From Acidobacteriota bacterium (GTDB taxonomy: Bacteria > Acidobacteriota > Thermoanaerobaculia > UBA5066 > Gp7-AA6): 64,000 nt of DNA. Position numbers and translations under genes: made by a program. Every line of letters starts with the position of its first letter. Within the stretch, counting starts at the first letter, position 1. This document shows positions 7,813-16,868 of the stretch, piece by piece. Where the stretch lies: contig JAIVJS010000076.1 in assembly GCA_020199905.1 (NCBI GenBank), forward strand, positions 1-64,000. The letters run 5' to 3'. The notes beneath the pieces were generated by a model. The model searched no databases and was not told the origin of the DNA. It saw nothing but the letters and a program-made list of their open reading frames with translations.

Positions 7813-8458
7813 CGAACGGCCTCGGGGCGAACCCCCGACCAGCGTTTCTCGGCCGCGCCGAGCAGCACATCGGCCGCGACCGCGAGGCACGCCGCGGGAA
7901 CGGCCCCCGCCAGAATGAGGCGGTTGTCGACGGTCGCTATGCCCCGGTAGATCAGAACGCCGAGCCCTCCCGCGCCCACGGCCGCCGCGATGGTCGCGAT
8001 GCCGATCGCGACGACGGTTGCGATTCGTATGCCGCCGAGCACGACCGGAAGGGACAGCGGAATCTCCACCCACCAGAGCCGCTGGCGCGCCGTCATCCCG
8101 AGACCATCGGCGGCTTCTCCGACGGCGGGGTCGACGGACCGGATTCCGGCGTGCGTGTTGCGCAGGATCGGAAGGAGCGCGTACACGACGAGGGCGACGA
8201 TCGCGGTGCGCGGCCCGATCCCGCCCACCAGCGGAAGCGGGATCAGAAAGCCGAACAGCGCGAGGCTCGGCACCGTCTGGAGGACGCCCGCGAGCCCGAG
8301 GATCGGCCGCGCGAGACGGGGCGTCCTGGTCAAAAGAACCCCGAGAGGGACTCCGATCGCGACGGCCGCCGCGATCGACAGGAGCACCAGCACGACGTGC
8401 TCCCCGGTCAGCGACAGGATCTCGGAGCGGCGCTCCCAGAAGTAGCGTCCGAGCTCTC

Positions 8459-8462
<4 letters not shown>
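7809..8462 (-). CDS. Osmolyte ABC transporter permease (OpuBB/YehY type)
   Basis: 217 aa with about six hydrophobic helices beginning GEHVVLVLLSIAAAVAIGVP. The ABC-permease coupling loop is visible around EAADGLGMTARQRLWWVEIP, then LPVVLGGIRIATVVAIG, characteristic of OpuB/OpuC/YehY permeases. Both ends overlap neighbours by ATGA, indicating one tightly coupled transcript (ATPase, permease, binding protein). Only one permease gene is present, so the transporter probably works with a permease homodimer. Confidence 0.92.
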
Positions 8463-9160
<698 letters not shown>

Positions 9161-9206
9161 GTCCCGGAATTCGACCGCAGCCGCCTCGTTTTGAGAAGAT
9201 GTCGCG

Positions 9207-10493
9207 ATGTCCTCATCTTACGACGCGATCGTGGTCGGCGGCGGGCCGGCGGGCTCGACGATCTCCGCGCTGCTCGCGCGCTCCGGCCGCAGCGTCGTCG
9301 TGCTGGAGAAGGAGAAGTTTCCGCGTTTTCACGTCGGCGAGTCCCTGCTTCCCTACGGGCTTCCGATCCTCGAGCGGATCGGGGTGCTGGACAAGGTCCG
9401 GAAGGCGGGCTTCCAGGAGAAGTACGGGGCGTATTTCTGGAACGAGGCGAACGGCGGGATCCGCCCGGTCGTCTTCGCCGACGCCGCGGACGACCGGCAT
9501 CCCATGGCGTACCAGGTGAAGCGGGCGGACTTCGACGCTCTCCTGCTCGGCCACGCGCGCGAGATGGGCGCGGAGATCCGGGAGCAGACCGACGTGCGCG
9601 AGGTCCTCTTCGAGAACGGGCGGGCGGTCGGCATCCGCGCCGCGTCCTCGGGCGGAGCGCCTTTCGAGCTTCGCGGGCGCGTCGTGGTGGACGCCACCGG
9701 GCAGGACGCCTTTCTTTCGCGAAAGCTCGGGACGCGCCGGTTCGACAAGAAGCTGAAGCGCGCGTCGCTCTTCGCCCACTTCGAGAACGTCCCGCGGCCG
9801 GAAGGCCGTGAGGCGGGCGACATCCTGCTGCCGGTCGAGAACGGCGTCTGGTACTGGATCATCCCGTTCTCGGACGGATCGTCCAGCGTCGGCGCCGTCT
9901 TCGATCCAGTCGAAGCCCGCAGCGGCCCGGAAGGCGAGACGCTCGACCAGCGTTTCGAGCGGATCGTGCAACGGTCGGGCCGGATGCGGGAGCTTCTCGG
10001 CGGCGGCCGGCGGACCACGCCGGTGCGCGGCATCTCCGATTACTCCGCCACGTCGGTGCGGTTCCGCGGAGACGGGTGGGCGATGATCGGCGACGCGGCC
10101 GCGTTCCTCGACCCGGTTTTCTCCACCGGGGTCTTCCTCGCGATGGCGACGGGCGAACGCGCGGCTCACGACATCGAGCGCGCTCTCCTCACGCACGGAC
10201 GGGTGGACGCGTCCGACCTCGCCTCGTACGAGCGGTACGCGCGCACGCTCTTCCGGCGCTTCCGGCGCTTCGTGTACGCCTTCTACGATCCGGTCTTCTT
10301 TGAGGCGTTCTGCTCGGAGGCCCCGTTCGACAAAATCCGCGCCGCCGTCACGACGACCCTCGCGGGCGGCGTCGAGCAGGTCCCGCTCTCCTCGAAGATC
10401 TGGACGTCCCTCATGTTCCTCGGCGTCGGCTTCGACCGATTCCGGCGCCGGATCGGCCTCGGTCCGAAGCCCGAAGAGGCCGTCTCGGCGTAG
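9207..10493 (+). CDS. FAD-dependent oxidoreductase with flavin-dependent halogenase motifs
   Basis: 428 aa. FAD-binding GGGPAGS (residues 11-17), VVVLEKEKFPRFHVGESLLP (30-49), then K72 in GFQEKYGAYF, VWYWIIP (214-220) and GDAAAFLDPVFSTG (295-308). WYWIIP satisfies the WxWxIP motif, and FLDPVFSTG satisfies the Fx.Px.Sx.G motif, both described for flavin-dependent halogenases; K72 is a candidate for the lysine that carries the HOX-derived chloramine. Many related proteins annotated as geranylgeranyl-reductase-like dehydrogenases share the first and last motifs, so halogenation remains a hypothesis. No biosynthetic cluster surrounds it; it is divergent from the ABC transporter, 46 nt from its start. 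Confidence 0.8.
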   Translation: MSSSYDAIVVGGGPAGSTISALLARSGRSVVVLEKEKFPRFHVGESLLPYGLPILERIGVLDKVRKAGFQEKYGAYFWNEANGGIRPVVFADAADDRHPMAYQVKRADFDALLLGHAREMGAEIREQTDVREVLFENGRAVGIRAASSGGAPFELRGRVVVDATGQDAFLSRKLGTRRFDKKLKRASLFAHFENVPRPEGREAGDILLPVENGVWYWIIPFSDGSSSVGAVFDPVEARSGPEGETLDQRFERIVQRSGRMRELLGGGRRTTPVRGISDYSATSVRFRGDGWAMIGDAAAFLDPVFSTGVFLAMATGERAAHDIERALLTHGRVDASDLASYERYARTLFRRFRRFVYAFYDPVFFEAFCSEAPFDKIRAAVTTTLAGGVEQVPLSSKIWTSLMFLGVGFDRFRRRIGLGPKPEEAVSA

Positions 10494-10523
10494 CCACGAC
10501 CACTGCGGCAGGCCCCTCTCCCT

Positions 10524-10550
10524 CCTCGGCGCTCGGGCAGAGCGCCGAGG
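10524..10550. terminator. Perfect 11-bp hairpin between convergent genes
   Basis: CCTCGGCGCTC / GAGCGCCGAGG with loop GGGCA, placed between the convergent flavoenzyme and chalcone-isomerase-like genes. It lies within a CCCTCTCC...CTCTCC-flanked stretch similar to the REP-like hairpins elsewhere. It has no T-run, so it may act as a transcript 3'-end stabiliser or bidirectional barrier rather than a classic intrinsic terminator. Confidence 0.6.
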
Positions 10551-10570
10551 GCCGAAGGCTCTCTCCGCGC

Positions 10571-11134
10571 CTACCCCTTCAGGAGCTCCTTTTTGAGGTC
10601 TTCCTGGATCGGATTGGCGCCGAGCCAGACGGAAAAGAGCGCGTCGGCGAAATCCTTCCCCTCGATCACGCCCTTCTCGGCGCCCTTGGCGGTGACGACC
10701 GTTCCCTTTCCGGGCACGTACGTCAGCACGATGTCGTCGCCCTTCTCGACGTTCGGCACGATCTTGCCGAGCCGGTCGAGCTTCGGTTTCAAGGCGGGCA
10801 TCTGCGCTTTGGAGTTCTTTTCGAAGCCCTCTTCGATCGCCTCCATGACCTGCGACCCCTTCAGGCTGCGCAGGACCGCCAGGCGCATCGACTTGACCTC
10901 GTCCGCGGCGAGGATGGCGGCGGCGTCTTTCGAAGGCGTCTCGAGGTAAAGCCCCGCGACGTAGACCTTGAACACCACCTTGGTGCGCAGGCCCATGCCG
11001 TTCAACTTCAGGGTCTTCCCCTCGACGGTGACGGTGTCGGGCATGGTGACGCCCGCGGCGGCGGGAGCCGCCGCAGTCGCTATTGAGGCGGCCGCCACGA
11101 TGAGGAGCGCAAACATCGAGCTTCTGTATTTCAT
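10571..11134 (-). CDS. Exported chalcone-isomerase-like domain protein
   Basis: 187 aa from the ATG at 11134, which opens a signal peptide (KYRSSMFALLIVAAASIATA, cleavage near AAAPAAAG). The mature domain has the bacterial chalcone-isomerase-like pattern: VTVEGKTLKLNGMGLRTK, VVFKVYVAGLYLE, then SMRLAVLRSLKGSQVMEAI and VLTYVPGKGT. Bacterial members are periplasmic and generally not flavonoid enzymes; some bind fatty acids. It is convergent with the flavoenzyme gene. Function is unassigned beyond the fold. Confidence 0.8.
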   Translation of the reverse strand: MKYRSSMFALLIVAAASIATAAAPAAAGVTMPDTVTVEGKTLKLNGMGLRTKVVFKVYVAGLYLETPSKDAAAILAADEVKSMRLAVLRSLKGSQVMEAIEEGFEKNSKAQMPALKPKLDRLGKIVPNVEKGDDIVLTYVPGKGTVVTAKGAEKGVIEGKDFADALFSVWLGANPIQEDLKKELLKG

Positions 11135-11449
11135 GGGAAGAATTCTAAGCCGGAACGCGGCGCTCCAGGGAGCAGGAGCCCGGAAAGACCCGGGGGCCGG
11201 CGGGCGGATCAGGCGGTCCTGTCGAACCGCGCGCGATTGTCGTGAAACACGGCCCCGCCGCACCGGTCCGACTCCCGATCGTCGACCGTGGCGTTGATAG
11301 ACGCGTCTCCCTTCGATGCGCCCGGCAGCGTCCCTTCGTGCTGGCGACCCTCGACCGCACCGCGCCCGGGCAGGCGCGAAGCGTCGCCGCCGCCAACGCC
11401 ACCCGTCCGATCCTGCCCCTCAACGGCGGCGTGAGGCAGGCCGGCGAAC
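11135..11449. other. Intergenic stretch without a supportable gene
   Basis: About 315 nt between the chalcone-isomerase-like gene start and a palindromic element. A minus-strand frame ending near 11209 reads DASINATVDDRESDRCGG with high third-position GC and could be the tail of a decayed gene, but it has no ribosome site and runs into the repeat, so I do not call it. Confidence 0.4.
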
Positions 11450-11556
11450 GGAGGGAGGAGGCTCACGCTGCGGAAGCGGAGCGAGCGGAGGGGCCAGGCA
11501 GGCGTCGAGCCGACAGGCAGGCGGCGAACGCACATCCCGCAGCGAGCGCAGCGACG
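11450..11556 (-). repeat. Dispersed palindromic element, copy 1
   Basis: Starts GGGAGGAGGCTCACGCTGCG and ends CATCCCGCAGCGAGCGCAG then CGACG. The ends carry the inverted pair CGCTGCGG / CCGCAGCG. Its right end touches the stop codon (11557-11559) of the ATP-grasp gene, so on the minus strand the element begins exactly after the stop. Other copies are at 40846, 42690 and 49318. Confidence 0.8.
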
Positions 11557-12609
11557 TCAGTATCTTCCGAGCGCCAGGTCGACGATCTCTCCGATCATCT
11601 GGGTGTAGCTCCGGCCTGCCTTGCGCGCCGCCATCGCGAATTCGGCTCCGCTCGCGAGCCACGGGTTCGGGTTGGCCTCGATCACGTAGACCTCTCCCTT
11701 TTCCGTGAGCCGCATGTCTATCCGGCCGTAGTCCCTCAGCCTCAGAGCCTGGTAGGCCGCGAGCGCGGTCTCGGAAAGCCGGTGGGTCGTCTCCTCGTCG
11801 AGGTTCTCCGCCGGAGCGGACTTCGTCACCTTGTAGGCCTGCGTCTCTTTTTCCCACTTCACATCCGTCCCCGCGATCCGCGGAGTTCCCTGCGGAAGAC
11901 GCGAAAGATCGAGCTCGATCAGGGGCAGCGTCTCGGCTTCGGTGTTGCCGATGACCGCCGCGTAGATCTCCCGCCCTTCGATGTACTCCTCGATGAGCGC
12001 GGGCCCGTCGAACTCCTCGTGGATGTAGTGGATCTTCTCCATCAGCTCCTTGACGCTTCCCACGACCGAGCTCGAGTCGATGCCGATCGAGCCGTCCTCC
12101 GACGTGGGCTTCACGATGAGCGGGAATGAGATGTCGTGCGCGTGATCGAGCTTGCCGAGATAGGACGTCGCGAAGTACGGCGTGCGGATGTCGTGGAACG
12201 CGAAGATCTTCTTGGCGAGGCTCTTGTCCTGAGCGAGGTAGAGCGCGTGGGGCCCGGCGCCCGTGTATGAGCAGTCGATCAGATCGAGGTACGCGGCGAT
12301 GTTCATGTCCTTGGTGTCGTCGCCGGCATAGGACTCGGTCAGATTGAAGATCAGGTCCGCGTCCGCGCGCGCGACGGCGGCGAGCGACTGCGGCCGTCCG
12401 TCGAGCACCAGGTAGGAGGGCTCGTGCCCCAGCTTTTCGAGCGCGTCGAAGACTTCTTCGCGGTCCGGCTTCTCCCGCTTGCGGCGCCGGCGTGTCCCCG
12501 GCTTCCCCTTCGGAGGGCGCGGCTCTTCGGGCTCCGCCTCCGGGGGGGTGTCCTCCCAGAGGTCGTAGAGGACGGCGACCTTCGTCTTGTCTCGTGTCGA
12601 GTTGCTCAT
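11557..12609 (-). CDS. ATP-grasp ligase, D-alanine-D-alanine ligase-like
   Basis: 350 aa. N-terminal domain with a long charged insert (about residues 25-50, PPKGKPGTRRRRKREKPDRE), then DLIFNLTESYAGD, which parallels the Ddl 'vfNl.eg..GE' segment. The ATP-grasp core contains FPLIVKPTSEDGSIGID, ALIEEYIEGREIYAAVIGN, then MRLTEKGEVYVIEANPNPW (metal-binding E and N). Ddl-like ATP-grasp enzymes join a carboxylate to an amine through an acyl phosphate. The insert and divergence from true Ddl suggest another peptide-bond substrate. It follows the metallopeptidase gene by 13 nt on the same strand, so the two probably work together. Confidence 0.8.
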   Translation of the reverse strand: MSNSTRDKTKVAVLYDLWEDTPPEAEPEEPRPPKGKPGTRRRRKREKPDREEVFDALEKLGHEPSYLVLDGRPQSLAAVARADADLIFNLTESYAGDDTKDMNIAAYLDLIDCSYTGAGPHALYLAQDKSLAKKIFAFHDIRTPYFATSYLGKLDHAHDISFPLIVKPTSEDGSIGIDSSSVVGSVKELMEKIHYIHEEFDGPALIEEYIEGREIYAAVIGNTEAETLPLIELDLSRLPQGTPRIAGTDVKWEKETQAYKVTKSAPAENLDEETTHRLSETALAAYQALRLRDYGRIDMRLTEKGEVYVIEANPNPWLASGAEFAMAARKAGRSYTQMIGEIVDLALGRY

Positions 12610-12622
12610 GCGGTCCTCCGCC

Positions 12623-13639
12623 TCAAGGCTGCACGAACTTTCCTTTCGTCAGATAGTTCATCGCGAGCGCGGTCGCGTAGACGGTGACCTCGGTTAAGTG
12701 CTCCGGTTCGCACCGGACGTCCGCCACGAGGCCGAGCTCGCCGACGCGGTGCACGATGGCCTCGACGATCTGCTTGACGAGGGGGCGCGCGACGCCGGTC
12801 CAGTAGGCGATCTTGTCGACGATCGACTTGCGGTTCTCGCGAAGGAGATCGGCCGCGGGCCGGACTCCCTTGCGCCTCCGCCGGGACACCTGAAAGATGT
12901 CCGTCAGGTCGCTGTCGAGCGGCAGGTTTTCGACGGACGGAGACCTTTCGTCGACTTTTCCCTCGTAGAAGTCGGCGACCGTCGTGTCCATTTCGTCGAC
13001 GGTGATGTCGGTCGCGCCGCGCTCCCGGATCGGAGGCTGGTCGCGGACCCGCCGCGCCACGCGGTCGATGTAGCGGAGCTTCGCGATCGCGGGCCAGCCC
13101 CGATACTTCCGCCGCCACTGCGACCCGGGGGTCAGCCAGACCGCGAAGGTCTCCGCGAAGTCCTCGTCGGGATGCTTCTGGGCGTACCACCCGGCGATGT
13201 GCCGCACGAAACGCCGCGAGAACGGGACGGGCCGGTAGTCGTCTCGATAGGCGCGGCGGAACGGCCCGAAGAGGTCGCGCCATTCGGGGGTCTTGTACAG
13301 CTCGTACGCGTAATTGAACGCGTGGCCCGACTCGTGGCGGAGGTACATCATGATCTCGCGCTCGTCTTCGAGATCGTTCATCTCCTTTTCGAGCCGGGCG
13401 AGCTTCGGATCGGCGAGATAGAACGGGATCCCGATCACCGGCTCGCCCGATGGACATCCCCACTCGTCGGTCAAGTAGCAGGCCGGGCGGAACCGCTTCA
13501 GCCCTTTCCGCTCGAGCTCGCGCGAAAGCTTCAGCACGTAGCGCTCGAGCGGAGATCCCTCCAGCTTCAGACCGAGCTCTCGGATGGGCTTGGTGAGGAT
13601 CTCCTGGACGTCCGGAGGAGCTTTTTCGAAGGCGCGCAA
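12623..13639 (-). CDS. Zinc-binding metallopeptidase-like protein
   Basis: 338 aa. HESGH (H102-H106) in MMYLRHESGHAFNYAYELY is an HExxH zinc site, and DFAETFAVWLTPG (E163) supplies a likely third ligand. The arrangement matches the 'putative zinc-binding metallopeptidase' families found next to Ddl-like ATP-grasp genes in environmental bacteria. No signal peptide, so cytoplasmic. The start is a TTG at 13639: an in-frame TGA lies 9 nt further upstream and no better start exists, and there is no clear ribosome site. The C-terminal segment after about residue 240 is helical and of unknown role. Substrate unknown. Confidence 0.7.
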   Translation of the reverse strand: MRAFEKAPPDVQEILTKPIRELGLKLEGSPLERYVLKLSRELERKGLKRFRPACYLTDEWGCPSGEPVIGIPFYLADPKLARLEKEMNDLEDEREIMMYLRHESGHAFNYAYELYKTPEWRDLFGPFRRAYRDDYRPVPFSRRFVRHIAGWYAQKHPDEDFAETFAVWLTPGSQWRRKYRGWPAIAKLRYIDRVARRVRDQPPIRERGATDITVDEMDTTVADFYEGKVDERSPSVENLPLDSDLTDIFQVSRRRRKGVRPAADLLRENRKSIVDKIAYWTGVARPLVKQIVEAIVHRVGELGLVADVRCEPEHLTEVTVYATALAMNYLTKGKFVQP

Positions 13640-13752
13640 GGATTTCGATCAGGGTAGCACGGGAGCGCGGTCCGAGAGGCGCGCATCCGCGTCCGGCAGA
13701 GGACGGTCCCTGCGCCGCGTTACAATCGAAGGCGCGAACAAGGGGGGCCTTC

Positions 13753-13974
13753 ATGGCCGATTGCACGATTCGCGTCAATCCGAACGGGCCGTATCGCGTG
13801 ACCGGCCCCGCCACGCTGACGGATCCTCAGGGGAACGAGACAGTGATCGAAGAGGGCCGCGGGGTTTCCCTCTGCCGCTGCGGCGCCTCGACGAACAAAC
13901 CGTATTGCGACGGAACGCACAGTCGTATCGGTTTCGCGGCCGCCGAGGCCGCCGTCCAGAAGTCCGGGAGCTGA
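13753..13974 (+). CDS. CDGSH iron-sulfur domain protein
   Basis: 73 aa. SLCRCGASTNKPYCDGTHS (about residues 39-57) is a complete CDGSH motif: CxC, then C and H that together bind a 2Fe-2S cluster through three Cys and one His. N-terminal strands (CTIRVNPNGPYRVTGPATLT) are typical of stand-alone bacterial CDGSH proteins, which are thought to carry or sense redox clusters in the cytosol. AGGGGGG ribosome site upstream. Divergent from the metallopeptidase operon; TACAAT at 13721-13726 is a possible -10. Confidence 0.92.
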   Translation: MADCTIRVNPNGPYRVTGPATLTDPQGNETVIEEGRGVSLCRCGASTNKPYCDGTHSRIGFAAAEAAVQKSGS

Positions 13975-14007
13975 CGGGCCGGTGACGAGGCGCCTCGCGG
14001 CGCGACC

Positions 14008-15282
14008 ATGATCCTTCCGCTGACATTTCTTTTTCTCGCGGCGGCGGCGCCGGCGGCCCCTCCGTTGACCCTCGACCTCGACGGCGACGGAACGGTGGAG
14101 ACGGTGACCGCGGGTCCGCGGGGGAAAAAGGCCCGCGTCGAGGTGCGCGCCTCCCCTTCCGGGAAAGTGATCACGCACGCCGAAGTCCCCGTCCCCGCGG
14201 GCGGCGCGTCCGCGGTCTCGATTTCTGCGGGCTCTCTCGGAAGCGCTGGCGCCCTGATCGAGGTGGCGGCGACCGGCGCGGCGGGAACGGAAGAGTGCCG
14301 CAGCGTGTGGCGGTTTCGCGAGCGGTCGCTCTCGCGCGTCCCCGTGACCGGGCGCGCCGGTCCGCTTCCCGACTGCGGCAAGCGCGGCGTGTGGACCTAC
14401 GGCTGGGACGGTTCCGTTCCGGACTCGCCGTCGCAGTATCGGCGCGAGCGCACGCGGGAAACGCCGGGCGGCACTCACCATCAGGTGGAGAGCTTCCGGT
14501 ACGCGGGCTTCACTCTCGAGCCGGATGCCGCGCGAACGGTGGCGGAGATCCGCGGTCTTGTCATTCCCTCGTGGTATCCGACGCGTCTCTACCAGAAGGC
14601 CTCTCTCGAAAGTCTCTACGCGCGGTACGACCTGAGCGCCCTGAAGCGCGGACCGCGGCTGCAGATCGTGACGGATCGCAACGACGGGGTGTTCGGCGTC
14701 CGGATCGGGCTGCCGGGCGCGGAGGAGCTCCTGCCCGTCACCGCGCGCGCGCCCGGGCCCGAAAAGCACGACGTCGTTCTGACCCTCGGCTCGAAGACTC
14801 CGCCCGTCCAGCTCAGGATCACTCTCGCGGGCGGCGCCCCCGTCCCGGGAGAGGCCGTCCTGTCGGGCTACTCGCCCGCGTTCGACGGCTTCTACTCGGG
14901 AGCGATGCACATCACCGAAGGAAGGCTCCGCGTCTTCGAGACGGCCGCGGACGAGCTCGCCACCAACGGGCTCGTCGGCACCTGGACGAGCGAGCAGGGA
15001 GAGCCGATGTCGATCGCGCTCGCCTCTTCCGATCCGGTGACTCTGGACATCCGCCGGTCGAAGTATCGGGTCGAGCTCGAGGGCGCTCCGGAGGGCATGG
15101 ACGCCGTCGCGCTCCCGAGCGGCGGCGGCCCGCCCGCCCGGGGACTGCAATTGCGGGGACCGAACAGTTTTTCCTGGATTCCCATCCTCTGCGGGGAACC
15201 GGGCTCCTCCGGGCGTGATTGCCGCGCCGCCGGGCCCGGGGAAATCCTCCACCGGGTGGGCGCCCGGATGAACGCCCGCTGA
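14008..15282 (+). CDS. Secreted protein with an N-terminal DxDGDG loop, unknown
   Basis: 424 aa. Signal peptide ILPLTFLFLAAAAPAAP, then TLDLDGDGTVETVTAG, an FG-GAP/VCBS-like calcium-binding loop that opens the mature protein. The rest is beta-rich (HDVVLTLGSKTPPVQLRITL, SGYSPAFDGFYSGAMH) with cysteines near residues 96, 130, 395 and 404 that could form disulfides in the periplasm. I do not recognise the family or a catalytic motif. It lies 33 nt after the CDGSH gene, so co-transcription is possible. Confidence 0.6.
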   Translation: MILPLTFLFLAAAAPAAPPLTLDLDGDGTVETVTAGPRGKKARVEVRASPSGKVITHAEVPVPAGGASAVSISAGSLGSAGALIEVAATGAAGTEECRSVWRFRERSLSRVPVTGRAGPLPDCGKRGVWTYGWDGSVPDSPSQYRRERTRETPGGTHHQVESFRYAGFTLEPDAARTVAEIRGLVIPSWYPTRLYQKASLESLYARYDLSALKRGPRLQIVTDRNDGVFGVRIGLPGAEELLPVTARAPGPEKHDVVLTLGSKTPPVQLRITLAGGAPVPGEAVLSGYSPAFDGFYSGAMHITEGRLRVFETAADELATNGLVGTWTSEQGEPMSIALASSDPVTLDIRRSKYRVELEGAPEGMDAVALPSGGGPPARGLQLRGPNSFSWIPILCGEPGSSGRDCRAAGPGEILHRVGARMNAR

Positions 15283-15319
15283 CCTTTTCGGCCCGAAAGC
15301 GTTAAGCTTCCGTCACTTC

Positions 15320-16576
15320 ATGGCACTTTCCAGTCTCGGGCTGTTCGTTCAGACAGTCGGCGCGGGCCTGCTCGCTCTCATCTTCCTGTATCTGTCCCGT
15401 TCGGGCGGAAACCGGGTCTTGAACGCGGCGGGATACGGCTGGCTCTTCCTGTTTCTGGCGCTCTCCTCGCTGCTGCTCTCGTACGAAATCGCGATCCCCT
15501 TCGCGAACCTGCCGTACGAATACTTCAAGCTGCTCTATTTCGTTTCCATCATCGTCGCGGCGGACCGGATGGAGCACGAATCCTCCCTCGGGCGACCGCT
15601 CCGGACGACCGCCCTCGTGGGGCTGGTCGTCTCGTTCGGGATCGTCGCGCTCACCCGTACGGGCTCCCTCTTCTTCGCCGTGCACATGGCGGTCGCCGGA
15701 ATCGCGTGGTTCATCATCACGGTCCTGATCTTCCGCAGCCGCGCGGGAGGGCTCGGAAAAACTTTTTCCGGGATCCTGGCGGCGATCACGACGCTGCTGC
15801 AGATGACCTACGTCGTCTTCTTCGCCGTGTCCGCGAGCAACAACGAGCAGGTGTTTCCGTTCCTGTCGTACACGGGCTTCTACGACCTCTTCCTCCAGAT
15901 GCTCTTCGGCATCGGTCTGATCATCTGGGCGATGGAGGACACCGAGCGCCGGCTGACCACCGTGCACGCGCGGGCGGTCGACGACACGCAGCGCTCCAAG
16001 AGACGCGCGCAGATCGATCCCTTGACCGAGGCTTACAACCGTTTCTTCCTGGATGACCTGCGGCCGACGCTCGCCCGGGAGCCGGCCGGCGGGTCGATCG
16101 TGCTGATCGACGTGGACGGACTGAAGACGATCAACGACAAGGAAGGGCATGAAGAGGGCGACAAGGCCATCTGGACGGTCGCGGCGGCGGTCAAGAAGCT
16201 GATCCGCGGCGACGACTACCTGATCCGGTGGGGCGGCGACGAGTTCTTAGTCGTCCTCCCGGGGATGGACCAGGAGGTCGCGAAAAAGCGCTTCTACATG
16301 TTGCCGTCGAAGATCGAGGAAGTGCGGCAGTCCCAGCGCTCGGCTGCCCGCGCCTACAAGAAGTTCGTCGCCGCATCCGTCGGCGTGACGCCGTTTTCGA
16401 GCCGCGTCCCGCTCGACATGGCGATCGAGACGGCGGACCGGGTGATGTACGAGCGGAAGAAGGCGCTGAAGCAGATGCGCGGAGAGCCCCTGCAGCGGGG
16501 CAGCGGGGGGCCTGCCCGAGAGACGCCGACGGGCACGCAGCAGACCCGCCGCACGTGGGACAAGACGAGCAGCTGA
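15320..16576 (+). CDS. Membrane-bound diguanylate cyclase
   Basis: 418 aa. The first ~205 residues contain about six membrane helices (SLGLFVQTVGAGLLALIFLY onward), forming an integral sensor region. The C-terminal GGDEF domain has the intact active site WGGDEF (305-309), DVDGLKTINDKEGHEEGD for metal and substrate binding, and an RxxD inhibitory site (RGDD, 296-299) five residues before GGDEF. It should make cyclic di-GMP from two GTP and be feedback-inhibited. The C-terminal tail after about 395 is low-complexity. No EAL domain. Confidence 0.93.
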   Translation: MALSSLGLFVQTVGAGLLALIFLYLSRSGGNRVLNAAGYGWLFLFLALSSLLLSYEIAIPFANLPYEYFKLLYFVSIIVAADRMEHESSLGRPLRTTALVGLVVSFGIVALTRTGSLFFAVHMAVAGIAWFIITVLIFRSRAGGLGKTFSGILAAITTLLQMTYVVFFAVSASNNEQVFPFLSYTGFYDLFLQMLFGIGLIIWAMEDTERRLTTVHARAVDDTQRSKRRAQIDPLTEAYNRFFLDDLRPTLAREPAGGSIVLIDVDGLKTINDKEGHEEGDKAIWTVAAAVKKLIRGDDYLIRWGGDEFLVVLPGMDQEVAKKRFYMLPSKIEEVRQSQRSAARAYKKFVAASVGVTPFSSRVPLDMAIETADRVMYERKKALKQMRGEPLQRGSGGPARETPTGTQQTRRTWDKTSS

Positions 16577-16596
16577 CGGCTGCGGGAGAGGATGAC

Positions 16597-16842
16597 GTGC
16601 GATACCACTGGACGGAGTGCCCCGGCTGCCGCTGTCAGGTCGCGGTGAACACGACGGCTGCTTCGGGGGTCATCACGGGATCGCTTCGCCGATGGTCCAC
16701 TGACCGCTCGATCAACGACGGACGGGCCATCCGCGGCGTCCCGGCGGACGCGACCGGAGGGTTCGCGACCGAGTGCGTCTGCGGACAGCCGCTGACGCTC
16801 GGCGCGACGGCGGATGCGGTGGGCTCGGAGAGGGGCGAGTAG
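16597..16842 (+). CDS. Small two-CxC zinc-ribbon-like protein
   Basis: 81 aa from GTG 16597 with GGGAGAGG upstream. Two cysteine clusters, CPGCRC (residues 8-13) and CVCGQ (about 64-68), suggest a structural zinc site; the rest is short polar sequence. Family not recognised. It begins 20 nt after the diguanylate cyclase gene, so it is probably in the same transcript. The TAG stop is immediately followed by a heptad array. Confidence 0.55.
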   Translation: MRYHWTECPGCRCQVAVNTTAASGVITGSLRRWSTDRSINDGRAIRGVPADATGGFATECVCGQPLTLGATADAVGSERGE

Positions 16843-16868
16843 CTGTCAGCCGTCAGCTCTCAGCCGGA
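16841..16868. repeat. AGCTGTC-type heptad array between convergent genes
   Basis: AGCTGTC, AGCCGTC, AGCTCTC, AGCCGGA in 7-nt register. It overlaps the last codons (TPAES) and TGA stop of the Smr gene on the minus strand and directly follows the TAG stop of the small zinc protein. The matching inverted array is at 17150-17184, so the pair brackets the smr gene. Confidence 0.85.

Noticed and set aside
9207..10493. Natural-product gene cluster around the halogenase-like gene
   Set aside because: No PKS, NRPS, carrier protein, regulator or tailoring genes within 10 kb on either side.
11209..11535. Minus-strand ORF in the gap beside the palindromic element
   Set aside because: Runs through the repeat, has no start signal, and only about 40 residues look protein-like.
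13720..15252. 510-codon minus-strand frame opposite the CDGSH and secreted genes
   Set aside because: Low-complexity Arg/Ala/Gly composition and full overlap with two well-supported plus-strand genes.
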